Origin: Rickettsia typhi
GTDB taxonomy: Bacteria > Pseudomonadota > Alphaproteobacteria > Rickettsiales > Deianiraeaceae
Assembly: GCA_945898725.1 (NCBI GenBank)
Contig: CAMDIK010000006.1
Location: forward strand, 1 to 64,000
DNA length: 64,000 nucleotides
Direction of reading: 5' to 3'
Position numbers and translations under genes: made by a program. How positions within the stretch are numbered: position 1 is the first letter of the stretch; each line of letters starts with the position of its first letter. The notes below the pieces were generated by a model that saw only the letters and a program-made list of their open reading frames with translations, was not told where the DNA came from and made no database searches. Of this stretch, positions 8,494 through 16,496 are shown one piece after another.

Positions 8494-9270
8494 ATGCTTT
8501 TTGATACACACTGCCACCTGGATTATTTACAAAAAAACAACAATTTGGAGGATATTTTGCAATCTGCAAAAGCTGCAGGTGTTGGGAAAATTATCACAAT
8601 ATCAACCCTGATTAGTAATTTTCCGGAAATAATAAGCATTGCAGAAAAATTTAGCAATGTGTGGTGCACTATTGGCACGCACCCGGATCAAATATTGAGC
8701 GATAATTTTGACCCCTCCGAGGTGATTGAATTGTGCAAAAAACATAGTAAAATTATAGGAATTGGCGAGACTGGATTGGATTTATATCACCCTGAAAACC
8801 CAGATATAAATATGCAAATTGACTACCTTGAGAGGCATATTTACGTTGCCAAACATCTTCAGTTGCCATTAATTTTTCATTCGCGCCACGCGGAAGAGCA
8901 GAGTTATGAAGTGCTAAAAATGTCACAAAATAGCTCACTTACTGGCGTGATGCATTGCTTTACAGGCTCGTTGGATTTTGCAAAAAAGTGCATAGATCTT
9001 GGGTTTTATATATCAATATCGGGCATTGTAACATTTAAAAATGCAGTAGATTTGCAGGATTTAGTGCGAAATATTCCATTGGACAGATTGTTGATTGAAA
9101 CTGATGCGCCATTTTTAGCACCAAGTCCAATGCGTGGAAAGCAAAATCAGCCAGCATTCTTAAGCCACACGGCAAAATTTATCTCTGAACTAGTGAATAT
9201 GAAGCTTGAAGATTTTATGCAAAATATGTGGAGTAACTCTCATGCATTATTTACAAAAATTAACAATTAA
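8494..9270 (+). CDS. tatD: TatD family metal-dependent hydrolase/DNase
   Basis: TIM-barrel amidohydrolase-like protein of 258 aa. TatD/YcfH proteins are Mg-dependent 3'-5' DNases or deacylases in the cytoplasm. Metal-binding and family motifs: DTHCHLD at the N-terminus, GIGETGLDLY, PLIFHSRHAEE, GVMHCFTGS, and LLIETDAPFLAPSPMRGK. The ATG at 8494 places MLFDTHCHLD at the start as in homologues; an upstream in-frame TTG at 8458 would add 12 unmatched residues. In many alphaproteobacteria this gene follows metG and holB, which are not seen here. Confidence 0.94.
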   Translation: MLFDTHCHLDYLQKNNNLEDILQSAKAAGVGKIITISTLISNFPEIISIAEKFSNVWCTIGTHPDQILSDNFDPSEVIELCKKHSKIIGIGETGLDLYHPENPDINMQIDYLERHIYVAKHLQLPLIFHSRHAEEQSYEVLKMSQNSSLTGVMHCFTGSLDFAKKCIDLGFYISISGIVTFKNAVDLQDLVRNIPLDRLLIETDAPFLAPSPMRGKQNQPAFLSHTAKFISELVNMKLEDFMQNMWSNSHALFTKINN

Positions 9271-9314
9271 ACGACCCTGCAACTAAGCAAGATCGCTGTT
9301 AATTTACAATACAT

Positions 9315-10268
9315 TTAACTTTGAACAACAACCGTAACAAGGCAAGACTGTAACGAATCAGTCGCGGCATTACGCTTGTATTTATTAGATGTGGTGGTAA
9401 AATCTAAAAGCACAGGTGTAGCAGGCAAAGCCACGCCCAAACAACCCTTTCCGCCAGTAGCAACAATATCCTCTGAAATCATTCTGCCAGATAATGGTAA
9501 ACCATCATCTATTTTTGCATCTAGAGCTGCTGCAATATTAGCAGCCAAAGCTCCAAAAGCCGCGGTGTTATCAATCCTTGAAACGCTAGTTCCAGAAGGT
9601 GCGTCTGTATATTTTGCAAGTACTAATCTAGGATTTCCAGAAAAATCGTCTGCATAACTTGGAAACACAGAATTATACACAACTGATCCTTTAACGTAAT
9701 TAGTTTCCGCTGTGCTCACATCCATCAAAATGGACCAGAACAATGATTTGTCAAAACTTGCAATAGGCGCGGTCCATTTAGCCTGTTTGGAAAAGTCCAT
9801 TCCAGGGGCAGATACAGAAGTTATAGCAGTAGTAATGTCCAGACCATTTACCGGAATAAGACCAGCAATTGCCAATGAAGCAAATGAAGTCATGCCTTTA
9901 GCTGGGCTAATTCTTCCATTACCAAACGCTTTATCATAAGTTGCCGAAACTCCACTGTTAGCTGCAACTGCTTCAGCCTCAATTTTAACAATATTAGCTT
10001 TTAAAGTAGTATTATTTAAAACACCGGTTAAGGACGCAGAAGGAACATCCCCAGGGAAATATTCATATGTATTTTTAAATGATAGTATAGCTTCAGAATA
10101 CATTGATATATCTTTAGACATTCGGTATATTTTATACATTTTCAACAAATGCCCCATTCCAGCTACCACTATTGCTACAATTAATGCCAAAATAATCACA
10201 ACAACGATCAACTCAACCGAGAGAAATAACCCCTTTTTTTTGTTTCTGGACTGGATATTTTTAATCAT
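9315..10268 (-). CDS. Prepilin-like secreted/pilus subunit (paralogue)
   Basis: 317-aa paralogue of the product of 2523-3470. It has a basic leader (MIKNIQSRNKKKG), then LFLSVEL and a long hydrophobic helix; Glu is again at +6 from the Gly rather than +5. Shared features include YSEAILSFKNTYEYFPGD after the helix, then SLTGV, and near the C-terminus AKIDDGLPLSGRM plus paired cysteines (GKGCLG and SLQSCLV). It stands alone, convergent with tatD. Separate loci for related subunits suggest a small dispersed family. Role in pilus or type II-like secretion is inferred only from the N-terminus. Confidence 0.75.
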   Translation of the reverse strand: MIKNIQSRNKKKGLFLSVELIVVVIILALIVAIVVAGMGHLLKMYKIYRMSKDISMYSEAILSFKNTYEYFPGDVPSASLTGVLNNTTLKANIVKIEAEAVAANSGVSATYDKAFGNGRISPAKGMTSFASLAIAGLIPVNGLDITTAITSVSAPGMDFSKQAKWTAPIASFDKSLFWSILMDVSTAETNYVKGSVVYNSVFPSYADDFSGNPRLVLAKYTDAPSGTSVSRIDNTAAFGALAANIAAALDAKIDDGLPLSGRMISEDIVATGGKGCLGVALPATPVLLDFTTTSNKYKRNAATDSLQSCLVTVVVQS

Positions 10269-10400
10269 GATAATAAATTAAGAATACAAAATATAATACT
10301 AACAAACTCAATGTAACACTATTTTTTGAAATATCAAGCTTTTTTTTAAAAAAATGATTGACAGTAAAAAAATATACCCTGGAATACACTTATAAAGTTT

Positions 10401-10476
10401 GCCCAGATAGCTCAGTCGGTAGAGCAAAGGACTGAAAATCCTTGTGTCGCCAGTTCGATTCTGGCTCTGGGCACCA
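10401..10476 (+). tRNA. tRNA-Phe (GAA anticodon)
   Basis: A 76-nt cloverleaf including encoded CCA. The acceptor GCCCAGA pairs with TCTGGGC. The anticodon loop CTGAAAA gives GAA. The D arm AGCTCAGTCGGTAGAGC and T loop TTCGATT are present. A TTGACA box lies at 10358-10363, but no good -10 is at 17 nt. Confidence 0.98.
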
Positions 10477-10593
10477 TTTTTCAAGATATGTAATTTATTA
10501 ATTTTAAGCGCAATTAATTCGCACATTGGTTGTTTTTGAAAAAAAATAATAAATTTATTGCAAATTATTTCTCTTCCTTTTTAGTGGAAATAT

Positions 10594-10670
<77 letters not shown>

Positions 10671-10680
10671 GTTAATAAAG

Positions 10681-10700
10681 CCTTATAGAATAAGGGTTTT
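10681..10700 (+). terminator. Rho-independent terminator after tRNA-Arg
   Basis: Stem CCTTAT (10681-10686), a 3-nt loop, ATAAGG (10690-10695), then a T-rich run. It lies 10 nt after the tRNA-Arg CCA and probably ends the tRNA transcript. Confidence 0.65.
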
Positions 10701-10883
10701 TCAGTTTTTCAGCGTTTTGCATCTCTGAAAAATTCAACACTCAAAATTCTTTTTGCTTCCATTTTGCCACCTTGTGGGTTAATTTTGGTTAATGTCAGAG
10801 CTGACTCCACGGCGAATTTTTTTGTGATTCATGATATATTTGCAAATAAACAACAACATATTTCACATACTGCAAGGTTGATT

Positions 10884-11573
10884 TTAACCTTTTCTTGTAT
10901 TCACAATCTGTCTCCCCATCATATCTTTATCAACATAGGTTTCATCAGACAACTTTATAATCTCATCCATTAGAGTGGCTATTTCCGAATTGGCTTCTTT
11001 CTGTCTTGATAAGGTTACCTCTTCCACATGGGCTTCTAATTCCGCCACCTTTGCTTCTTTTTTAAGTTCTACTTGGGAATGTAAATCCTTTTCAACCTGT
11101 TTTACCTTTGCTATTGCCTTATCAAATTCTTTCTCCTCAAGATATTTACCACTCTTAATATCCTCAAGAGCTTTGGTAACGTCTTTTCTCTTTTCAAATA
11201 ATTCTTGTTTTTCCTTGGCAACTTCTTTTGTTTGCTTATCAAGGTTGTAAGCCTTTGCTGCTAAATTCCTATTGAATTTAAAATCAGTTTCTTTCCTAGC
11301 TTCCTCAAAATCATAACCAGAACGAACTGACCTCATAACCTCCTTTTGATAATCGTTAAGCTCCATCTCTTCTTTTTTAATTTTCAGTCCATTTTTACAA
11401 TCCCAGAATTGATTTAAGAAAAACTTGTAAAAGCCGAGTACAAAATTCAAATCAGGATTATTCGGGAATCTATCAGGATTCTTTTGTCTCATGCTTTTAA
11501 AGTTTTTATGCGTTATAATGGACCATCTTCCAACAACAAACTCAATAAATTCAGAGATAGGTATATGGTATGG
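10884..11573 (-). pseudogene. 5'-truncated coiled-coil protein, island remnant
   Basis: An open frame reads from a stop at 11574-11576 to 10884. The first ATG in it is at 11492, giving 202 aa. The 27 codons before that ATG still look coding (for example FVVGRWSIITHKNFKS) but no usable start precedes them, so this appears to be the 3' end of a longer gene. The N-terminal part contains RFPNNPDLNFVLGFYKFF. The rest, from about residue 60, is a long charged coiled coil rich in Glu and Lys. I do not recognise the family. The position beside tRNA-Arg fits a decayed mobile-element gene. Confidence 0.5.
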
Positions 11574-11685
11574 TTAATTTTAATAGTGGCCGTCTAAGCT
11601 AGTAGAAACATTGTTTTAGCTAGCAGAATGATGTTGAAAAACCCTTGCATTATAAAGGATTTTTAAGGTTATATCCAAAATAATA

Positions 11686-12216
11686 TTATTTTTCAGACGG
11701 CTTTTTATCCAACTGTAGACACCACTTATAAATCTGTTCTTCTCTGTCATCAGCAAAGTACTCAATTACTTTTTCCGCATTTTTTGGAGATAGATTAAAT
11801 TCCTTTTCGAATTTTTTATACAATTTGTTTTGTTCTTCTGTATATTTTAAAGAAAGTGCGTTGATGTCTTTTTTAAAATTTTCTTTCATGTAGTCGGATA
11901 AATTATTATTCTTTAATCTATTCTTTTTATCATTTAAGTCTGTTAATATAGCATTTAATGATTTGCAATATTCATTTAATTTGTTAGATATTTTATCAGC
12001 TCTTTGATTTACAGTTTTCCCATTAACAAGCTTTCTGTCAAAAAACATTGCTTGAACAATACTCTCTTTAACTATACTTGCAGACATTTTCTTGTGCTTC
12101 TCTTTGCCGCCTTTAATTCTTTTTTCTTTTTCTGCGCTTAGACCTATAAGTTTTCTGACATCGTCAAGCTCTTGCTTAGTTGTTGAATGATAGTATTGCT
12201 CTAAATTATCTTGTAT
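11686..12216 (-). pseudogene. Hypothetical charged protein, probably 5'-truncated
   Basis: The ATG at 12087 gives 133 aa of lysine-rich, helical, coiled-coil-like sequence. Reading back in the same frame gives 43 more sense codons to a stop at 12217-12219, including ELDDVRKLIGLSAEKEKRIK, without a standard start codon. The upstream stretch looks like real protein, so either a rare start is used or the 5' end has been lost. It is separate from the previous remnant by about 110 nt and on the same strand. Family not recognised. Confidence 0.45.
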
Positions 12217-12272
12217 TTATACTAGCTAACGGATTTATATACTGAGTTTAGTGGTTATTGTAAGGGTTAATT

Positions 12273-12836
12273 TTATTCATGGTTAAGTCTGCACTTAACT
12301 CTTTTCTCCTTCTCAACCTTCATATTCTCAAAATAACACTCTGATATTTCCATACCATTTACCTTCCAAAGCTTTTTAAATCTTCTTTTGAGTGTTTTTA
12401 TATCTTTCTCGTCATCAAAAATATTACAATCCTCAGAGTTTTTGTTTGCCGCCGAATAAGTCCAGTTAAAAGAACCTTCTATTGCCCTTTGGTTATCAAA
12501 TATAGCAAATTTATGGTGCATTATTCTATCTTTTGAGTGTATTTTAATATCAAATCCTGCATCGTGTAATAACTTAACTTTTGAACTTTTGCCGAATGCT
12601 TGTATTCTATCGGTTAAAATTCTTATTTTAACACCTCTGTCTTTTGCTTTAATAAGAGAGTCAATGATGTTTAAATTGTTTATTGAATAAACTGCAATGT
12701 CTATGTTTTCCGTTGAGTTATTTATAAGTTTTATTACTTCTTTCTCGCATTTATTTGTGAAGGAGATTTGGGCGTGGGATGTGGTGATATTGATACTAAA
12801 TAAGAACAGATAAATCAATACCAATAAGCTTCTCAT
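12273..12836 (-). CDS. Secreted phospholipase D-family nuclease
   Basis: Single-HKD-domain protein of the PLD/Nuc family (187 aa). A hydrophobic signal peptide (about residues 1-22, ending near SHA) is followed by the PLD domain. The catalytic motif is HHKFAIFD (HxKx4D), followed by IEGSFNWTYSA as in Nuc-type endonucleases, which dimerise to make the active site. Family members hydrolyse DNA or phospholipids, often in the periplasm. The ATG at 12836 overlaps the stop of the upstream gene as ATGA, indicating translational coupling; an upstream ATG at 12854 is less likely. Similar genes occur in Rickettsia and on conjugative elements. Confidence 0.85.
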   Translation of the reverse strand: MRSLLVLIYLFLFSINITTSHAQISFTNKCEKEVIKLINNSTENIDIAVYSINNLNIIDSLIKAKDRGVKIRILTDRIQAFGKSSKVKLLHDAGFDIKIHSKDRIMHHKFAIFDNQRAIEGSFNWTYSAANKNSEDCNIFDDEKDIKTLKRRFKKLWKVNGMEISECYFENMKVEKEKRVKCRLNHE

Positions 12837-13195
12837 GGTCTTAAATTTTGACATGTAGATTTATTAACCATACTTCTTAATTTGTTTTTAGTACCGTAAA
12901 TTAGCTCTGTTCCCATATTATCTGCACAAGAAGTTCCTTGCCCTTTGCATCTTTTCAGGCATTCATTTCTCATTTCTTTACCTAACTGCTTCATGCTCTC
13001 GGTATCAGTATAAACATAATTTTGAAGATACAACACTGTTTTCCATCTATCAATTGTAATTCCATATTCTTCCGAGCAAAGCAATTGATACGACATTGCT
13101 CCTATTCCTATTGGAGTATTTTCGGTGTTTTTATTTGGAAAATGCCCGTCACATGGGGTGGCATAAGAATGTTGAGAGATAAAAGATAGCAACAC
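12833..13195 (-). CDS. Small secreted cysteine-containing protein
   Basis: From the GTG at 13195 the product is 120 aa. The mature part starts near ATPCDGHFPN and holds several cysteines (CDG, LLCSEEYG, CLKRCKGQGTSC, STCQNL), suggesting a disulfide-bonded periplasmic protein. The CDGHFP...LLCSEEY pattern is loosely reminiscent of NUC1-type endonuclease N-termini, but no active-site motif is seen. In-frame sequence upstream to 13249 (FKKSFVGIFCFVLLSFISQH) forms a much better signal peptide than the GTG start allows, yet has no ATG, GTG or TTG. It is coupled to the PLD nuclease gene by an ATGA overlap. Confidence 0.55.
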   Translation of the reverse strand: MLLSFISQHSYATPCDGHFPNKNTENTPIGIGAMSYQLLCSEEYGITIDRWKTVLYLQNYVYTDTESMKQLGKEMRNECLKRCKGQGTSCADNMGTELIYGTKNKLRSMVNKSTCQNLRP

Positions 13196-13366
13196 GAAAC
13201 AGAAAATGCCAACAAAAGACTTCTTAAATATAGTTATACTTACAACAAATCATTACTTTTTTCTATTACACAATGGGTAAATATTAAAAATCAAGAATAG
13301 TCCATATTTTTTATATGACTTATCTCTAAAACAGTATGCTGTAGGTATTGGTGAGCTATTTTTACC

Positions 13367-13401
13367 ATATTAACTATATGATAAATTTAAATAGTTAATA
13401 T
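13367..13401. promoter_or_regulatory. Inverted-repeat operator before XRE regulator
   Basis: Perfect 11-bp inverted repeat: ATATTAACTAT at 13367-13377 and ATAGTTAATAT at 13391-13401, with a 13-bp spacer. It lies 7 nt upstream of the ATG of the HTH gene, in the region shared with the divergent secreted-protein/PLD operon. This is the usual position for an autoregulatory site. Confidence 0.6.
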
Positions 13402-13408
13402 TTATAAT

Positions 13409-13753
13409 ATGGACATTAAAAACCAAATAGGAAAGTCTATTCAACTATGGAGAAGACAAAGAAAATTGACGCAAGAAGATTTTGCTCATTTGGTAGAAAT
13501 CTCGGTGCATGCCATTTCAAGCATAGAAAGAGGGATAAACTCACCAGCATTAAAAACTATCGAGAAAATGAGTAAAGTTTTAAATGTTCCGATCTCTGAG
13601 TTTTATCGTGCCAGTGAAGGTAATGAACTTTCTTTTGATAAACTAAGTACAAGAAAGAAAGAATTAATCTCTGCAATACTTGGAATTCTTCATAAGTTAA
13701 GCGATGAGGAGTTAGAGATTATTTTGAAGCAAGTTGGGGCATTTGACAAGTAA
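13409..13753 (+). CDS. XRE-family HTH transcriptional regulator
   Basis: 114-aa DNA-binding protein. Residues 7-62 form a Cro/CI-type helix-turn-helix (IGKSIQLWRRQRKLTQEDFA, then LVEISVHAISSIERGINSPA). A helical C-terminal part probably dimerises. It lies divergent from the secreted-protein/PLD gene pair and directly behind a perfect inverted repeat, so it likely represses itself and perhaps that operon. Similar small XRE proteins control mobile elements and defence islands. Confidence 0.88.
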   Translation: MDIKNQIGKSIQLWRRQRKLTQEDFAHLVEISVHAISSIERGINSPALKTIEKMSKVLNVPISEFYRASEGNELSFDKLSTRKKELISAILGILHKLSDEELEIILKQVGAFDK

Positions 13754-13849
13754 ATTTACGCGAGTCGTCTTGGAAGATATACTACACTAAAAGTCAATAT
13801 TTCCAGCTTCACTCAATATATCCTCTATATCGCCCTTTATCTTTACATC

Positions 13850-14590
13850 TTAAAAATACTCTTCAAGTGGAGATTTTGAACTCGGTCTAAATTCATCAGA
13901 AGGCTCGTTGACCTTTATATGTAATGGCATTGGAACGTGATTACTGATGACCATACACTCACCTTTACCGAGAATCGGCAAGTAAGACATTACCTCCCTA
14001 GTGCTTTCTTGACAAGCATCTTTAATTTTGTTTTTATCGTTTTCATTTATAAGTCTATGAACTATGAACGTTCCAACTTGGCTCAGAGTACCATCTGGAA
14101 TATCTCTTGGCATTTGAGTTGATAAACAAAGGTACAGACCATGCTTTCTGCATTCTTTTGCTATGCTATCAAAGGCATTTAAATTAATATCTGAAGCATA
14201 ATCTCCGCTAATTTTAGTATTCAAAAATTGATGCGCTTCATCCAAGATTAAAACTGTTGGTTTTTTCTTGTATTCACCATTTCTTGCTTTATTTAACAAC
14301 ACTCTACCGATGCAATTTAGTAGAATTTGTCTTATATTATCTTCAAATGAAACATCTCGTAAGGAAAATGTAATACCATCTTGAGTATTATTCGATAATA
14401 ATGTTTGAATATCCGTTATCTCTTTTTCTTCACCTGTGAAATTAAAGATTTGATTGTATAGATTGCTTTGCACTTTGTAATTAATCTTATTGATTAACGG
14501 TGAGCAATACCCTTCATCTTGTGAATTAAATCCGCCGAATTTATCGGAATTTATCGGTATCATATTTATCATTTGAGTATATACACTCAT
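13850..14590 (-). pseudogene. HerA ATPase, C-terminal fragment (defence, disrupted)
   Basis: 246-aa frame with the second half of a HerA-type hexameric ATPase: Walker B TVLILDEAHQ at residues 112-120, then LCLSTQMPRDIP (sensor region) and VGTFIVHRLINENDK, the usual C-terminal HerA order. True homology starts at about residue 17 (DKFGGFNSQDEG), which joins in sequence to the end of the next frame upstream. The two were one gene, split by a 10-bp tandem duplication at 14537-14556. The stop at 13850 is followed in frame by 20 further sense codons (DVKIKGDIEDILSEAGNIDF) to a TAG at 13787, so the C-terminus may also be cut short. Confidence 0.8.
14537..14556. repeat. 10-bp tandem duplication splitting HerA
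   Basis: GAATTTATCG occurs twice in direct tandem (14537-14546 and 14547-14556). Removing one copy joins YDTDKF to GGFNSQDEG and restores one continuous HerA frame; ten extra bases shift the frame by one. Confidence 0.85.
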
Positions 14591-15935
14591 TTGTAATTTG
14601 TTCCGATAAAAGAGTTATATCAAAAACCGAAGCAGAATGCTTCCCAATGTTGGTATTGAATGCTGTAATTGAAGAACCACTTTTCTTGAGAGAGGTTGTT
14701 GATGTTGAGCTTTTTTGTAATTTTAATGACTTAATAGCCTCTCTTAATTTTGTTGCCTGAACATTGGCGGATGGCTGGAACAAAGAAAACCAATCTGAAG
14801 TACTAAAATTTTTATAGGAAAAATAAACACTAGAAACATCATCACTTTTTACCGATGTTGAATTACCAAATGTATACTTCTTAATTCCATTCCCTTTGAT
14901 GTTTTCAAATTCCCCAGTTGCATCAAAAAGAATAACATTCATTTTCTTATCACTAAGCTGGTTATAGCTATGTAAATCCTTAATTGATATTGAAAACGGG
15001 ATTTTATTACCAACGACCTCGCCAAGTTTTATACTGGTTTTATCATTCTTGCTATTGATTCCGCATAAGATTTTATTCAATAAGTCGTTATGGCAAATAT
15101 AAACTTTGGATGATACGATAGGAAATTCCTTTATACCGCTATGATAACAAATAGCATTGTTTTCAATTTCATGATAGTCAAATGACAATAGCAACTGTAT
15201 TCTACAATCCGTTTTAAATGTTTCGTAGTCATCTTGGGATTCGGCATCATCTATAGAATATTTGCTTTCTTTTGGAATAGATATTTCCTGAATAATACCA
15301 AGGAAGCCTAAATTCTCAGAATAGACAATAACATATCTGCCAACAATCCCACCGCAATAATCATTTCCATTGATATAAAAAGATTTCAACAAACTTGGCT
15401 TTGGAATTTTAACAAAACAGTTATAGGCGTTAATTTTATTAATAACACCAAGAAATAAATCTTTTGCAAAATATTCAAAAATATTTTTATGGGTTAACGC
15501 TAGGCATTTATCTTTTATAGCCTTTATAGGTTCTATCTTTTCTAATATTTCCTCCGTGAATGCTTCAATTTGAAGGTCGGCTTTATTAAGCTCATTATGA
15601 CATTTTAAATCATTATCCGAACTTCTTATGCAAATTAGAACAGATAAATTTTGATTCCTTTGACTAGCTTCTATGATAATATTGTTTATATGTATATCAG
15701 AGAAGGAATAGCCAGCAATAATTAGCAGTTCGGACTCACGCAAACCTTCTCTAAATTTACCAATCATATCAAGATATGGCGAGTTATACGAATTTTCAAA
15801 TTTTCCATCACCAGGAATTATAATCATCGGTTTTTCAATATCTTTTCTATTACTTGAATAGAATTGATCTTCTATTTTTTCCCAATTAATAGAGCCATGC
15901 AATTTATACAAATATATAAGATTACTTATTCTCAA
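14541..15935 (-). pseudogene. SIR2 C-terminal half joined to HerA N-terminal half (disrupted)
   Basis: 464-aa frame from a TTG at 15935, directly after an in-frame TAA. Residues 1-130 are the end of a SIR2-like NADase: LHGSINW with the catalytic His at 13, then GYSFSD. Residues about 175-300 resemble the HAS barrel that opens HerA (GGIVGRYVIVYSENLGFLG). Residues 300-345 read GEVVGNKIPFSISIKDLHS and then NVILFDATGEF. The P-loop that should lie between these two stretches is absent, so the ATPase could not bind nucleotide normally. SIR2 and HerA are normally separate genes of an anti-phage system; here they share one frame, either a natural fusion or a deletion product. Confidence 0.75.
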
Positions 15936-16494
15936 TTACATCATAGTCAAAATAGCTTGGATTGAACACTCTATCTTGACCAACAAATGAAAAGCCATCA
16001 ATAAAACTATACCTTTGTTTGCGCAAGTATCTTCAATAATGGTATCGTAGTTTGTGGTAAAAATCTTCAGTCTTCCTTTTGATGGGTCATTTCTAGTTGA
16101 TAGTAATCTAGAAATTAAGTTATAGTGAGTTTCGTTTTTTACATACTTAGTTATTTTATCCCTCATTTTAGCAATACAGGTTTGATAGAACTTATTAACT
16201 GCCTCTTTTTTCTTGGTATCATTTTGATTTTGATAAAACTTTTCTGCATTTTCTATTTTTGATAAATATGTTTCTATATTATAAGTCTTACCATTGCTAT
16301 CTTTTTTTATTTCAATAATATCTTGTATGCCTTGGTATTCCTTCAGCTCTGTAATTGAAATTAAGTCTTTAAAAAGTCCATCACCAGTTGGCAATCCACA
16401 TCCAACGGAAGCTCTCGCGCCAAGCAATACCGTTATGTTTTTTGACTTAAAAAACCAGATGATTAACAAATTTATTAATCATTTCATTATTCAT
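15936..16494 (-). pseudogene. SIR2-like NADase N-terminal fragment (disrupted)
   Basis: N-terminal half of a SIR2 domain that in Sir2-HerA systems depletes NAD on phage infection. The natural start is probably the ATG at 16494, 2 nt after the stop of the restriction enzyme gene; it reads MNNEMINKFVNHLVF and then hits a stop through one extra base in an A6 run (16449-16454). A TTG at 16469 opens the frame used by the rest (177 aa). The NAD-binding GAGAS motif reads GARAS (residues 17-21). FTTNYDTIIED with the conserved N and D is present. The last about 23 residues are in the wrong frame. Confidence 0.78.
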
Positions 16495-16496
16495 AT

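Noticed and set aside
10358..10400. TTGACA box before tRNA-Phe
   Set aside because: No acceptable -10 at 15-19 nt, so it was not listed as a promoter.
10308..10526. A 72-aa frame on the minus strand with SQNRTGDTRIF
   Set aside because: It is the antisense reading of the tRNA-Phe gene, a well-known artefact.
11590..11670. Imperfect hairpin with GCTAG...CTAGC and a CCTT...AAGG element followed by T-run
   Set aside because: Weak pairing; could be a terminator but not convincing.
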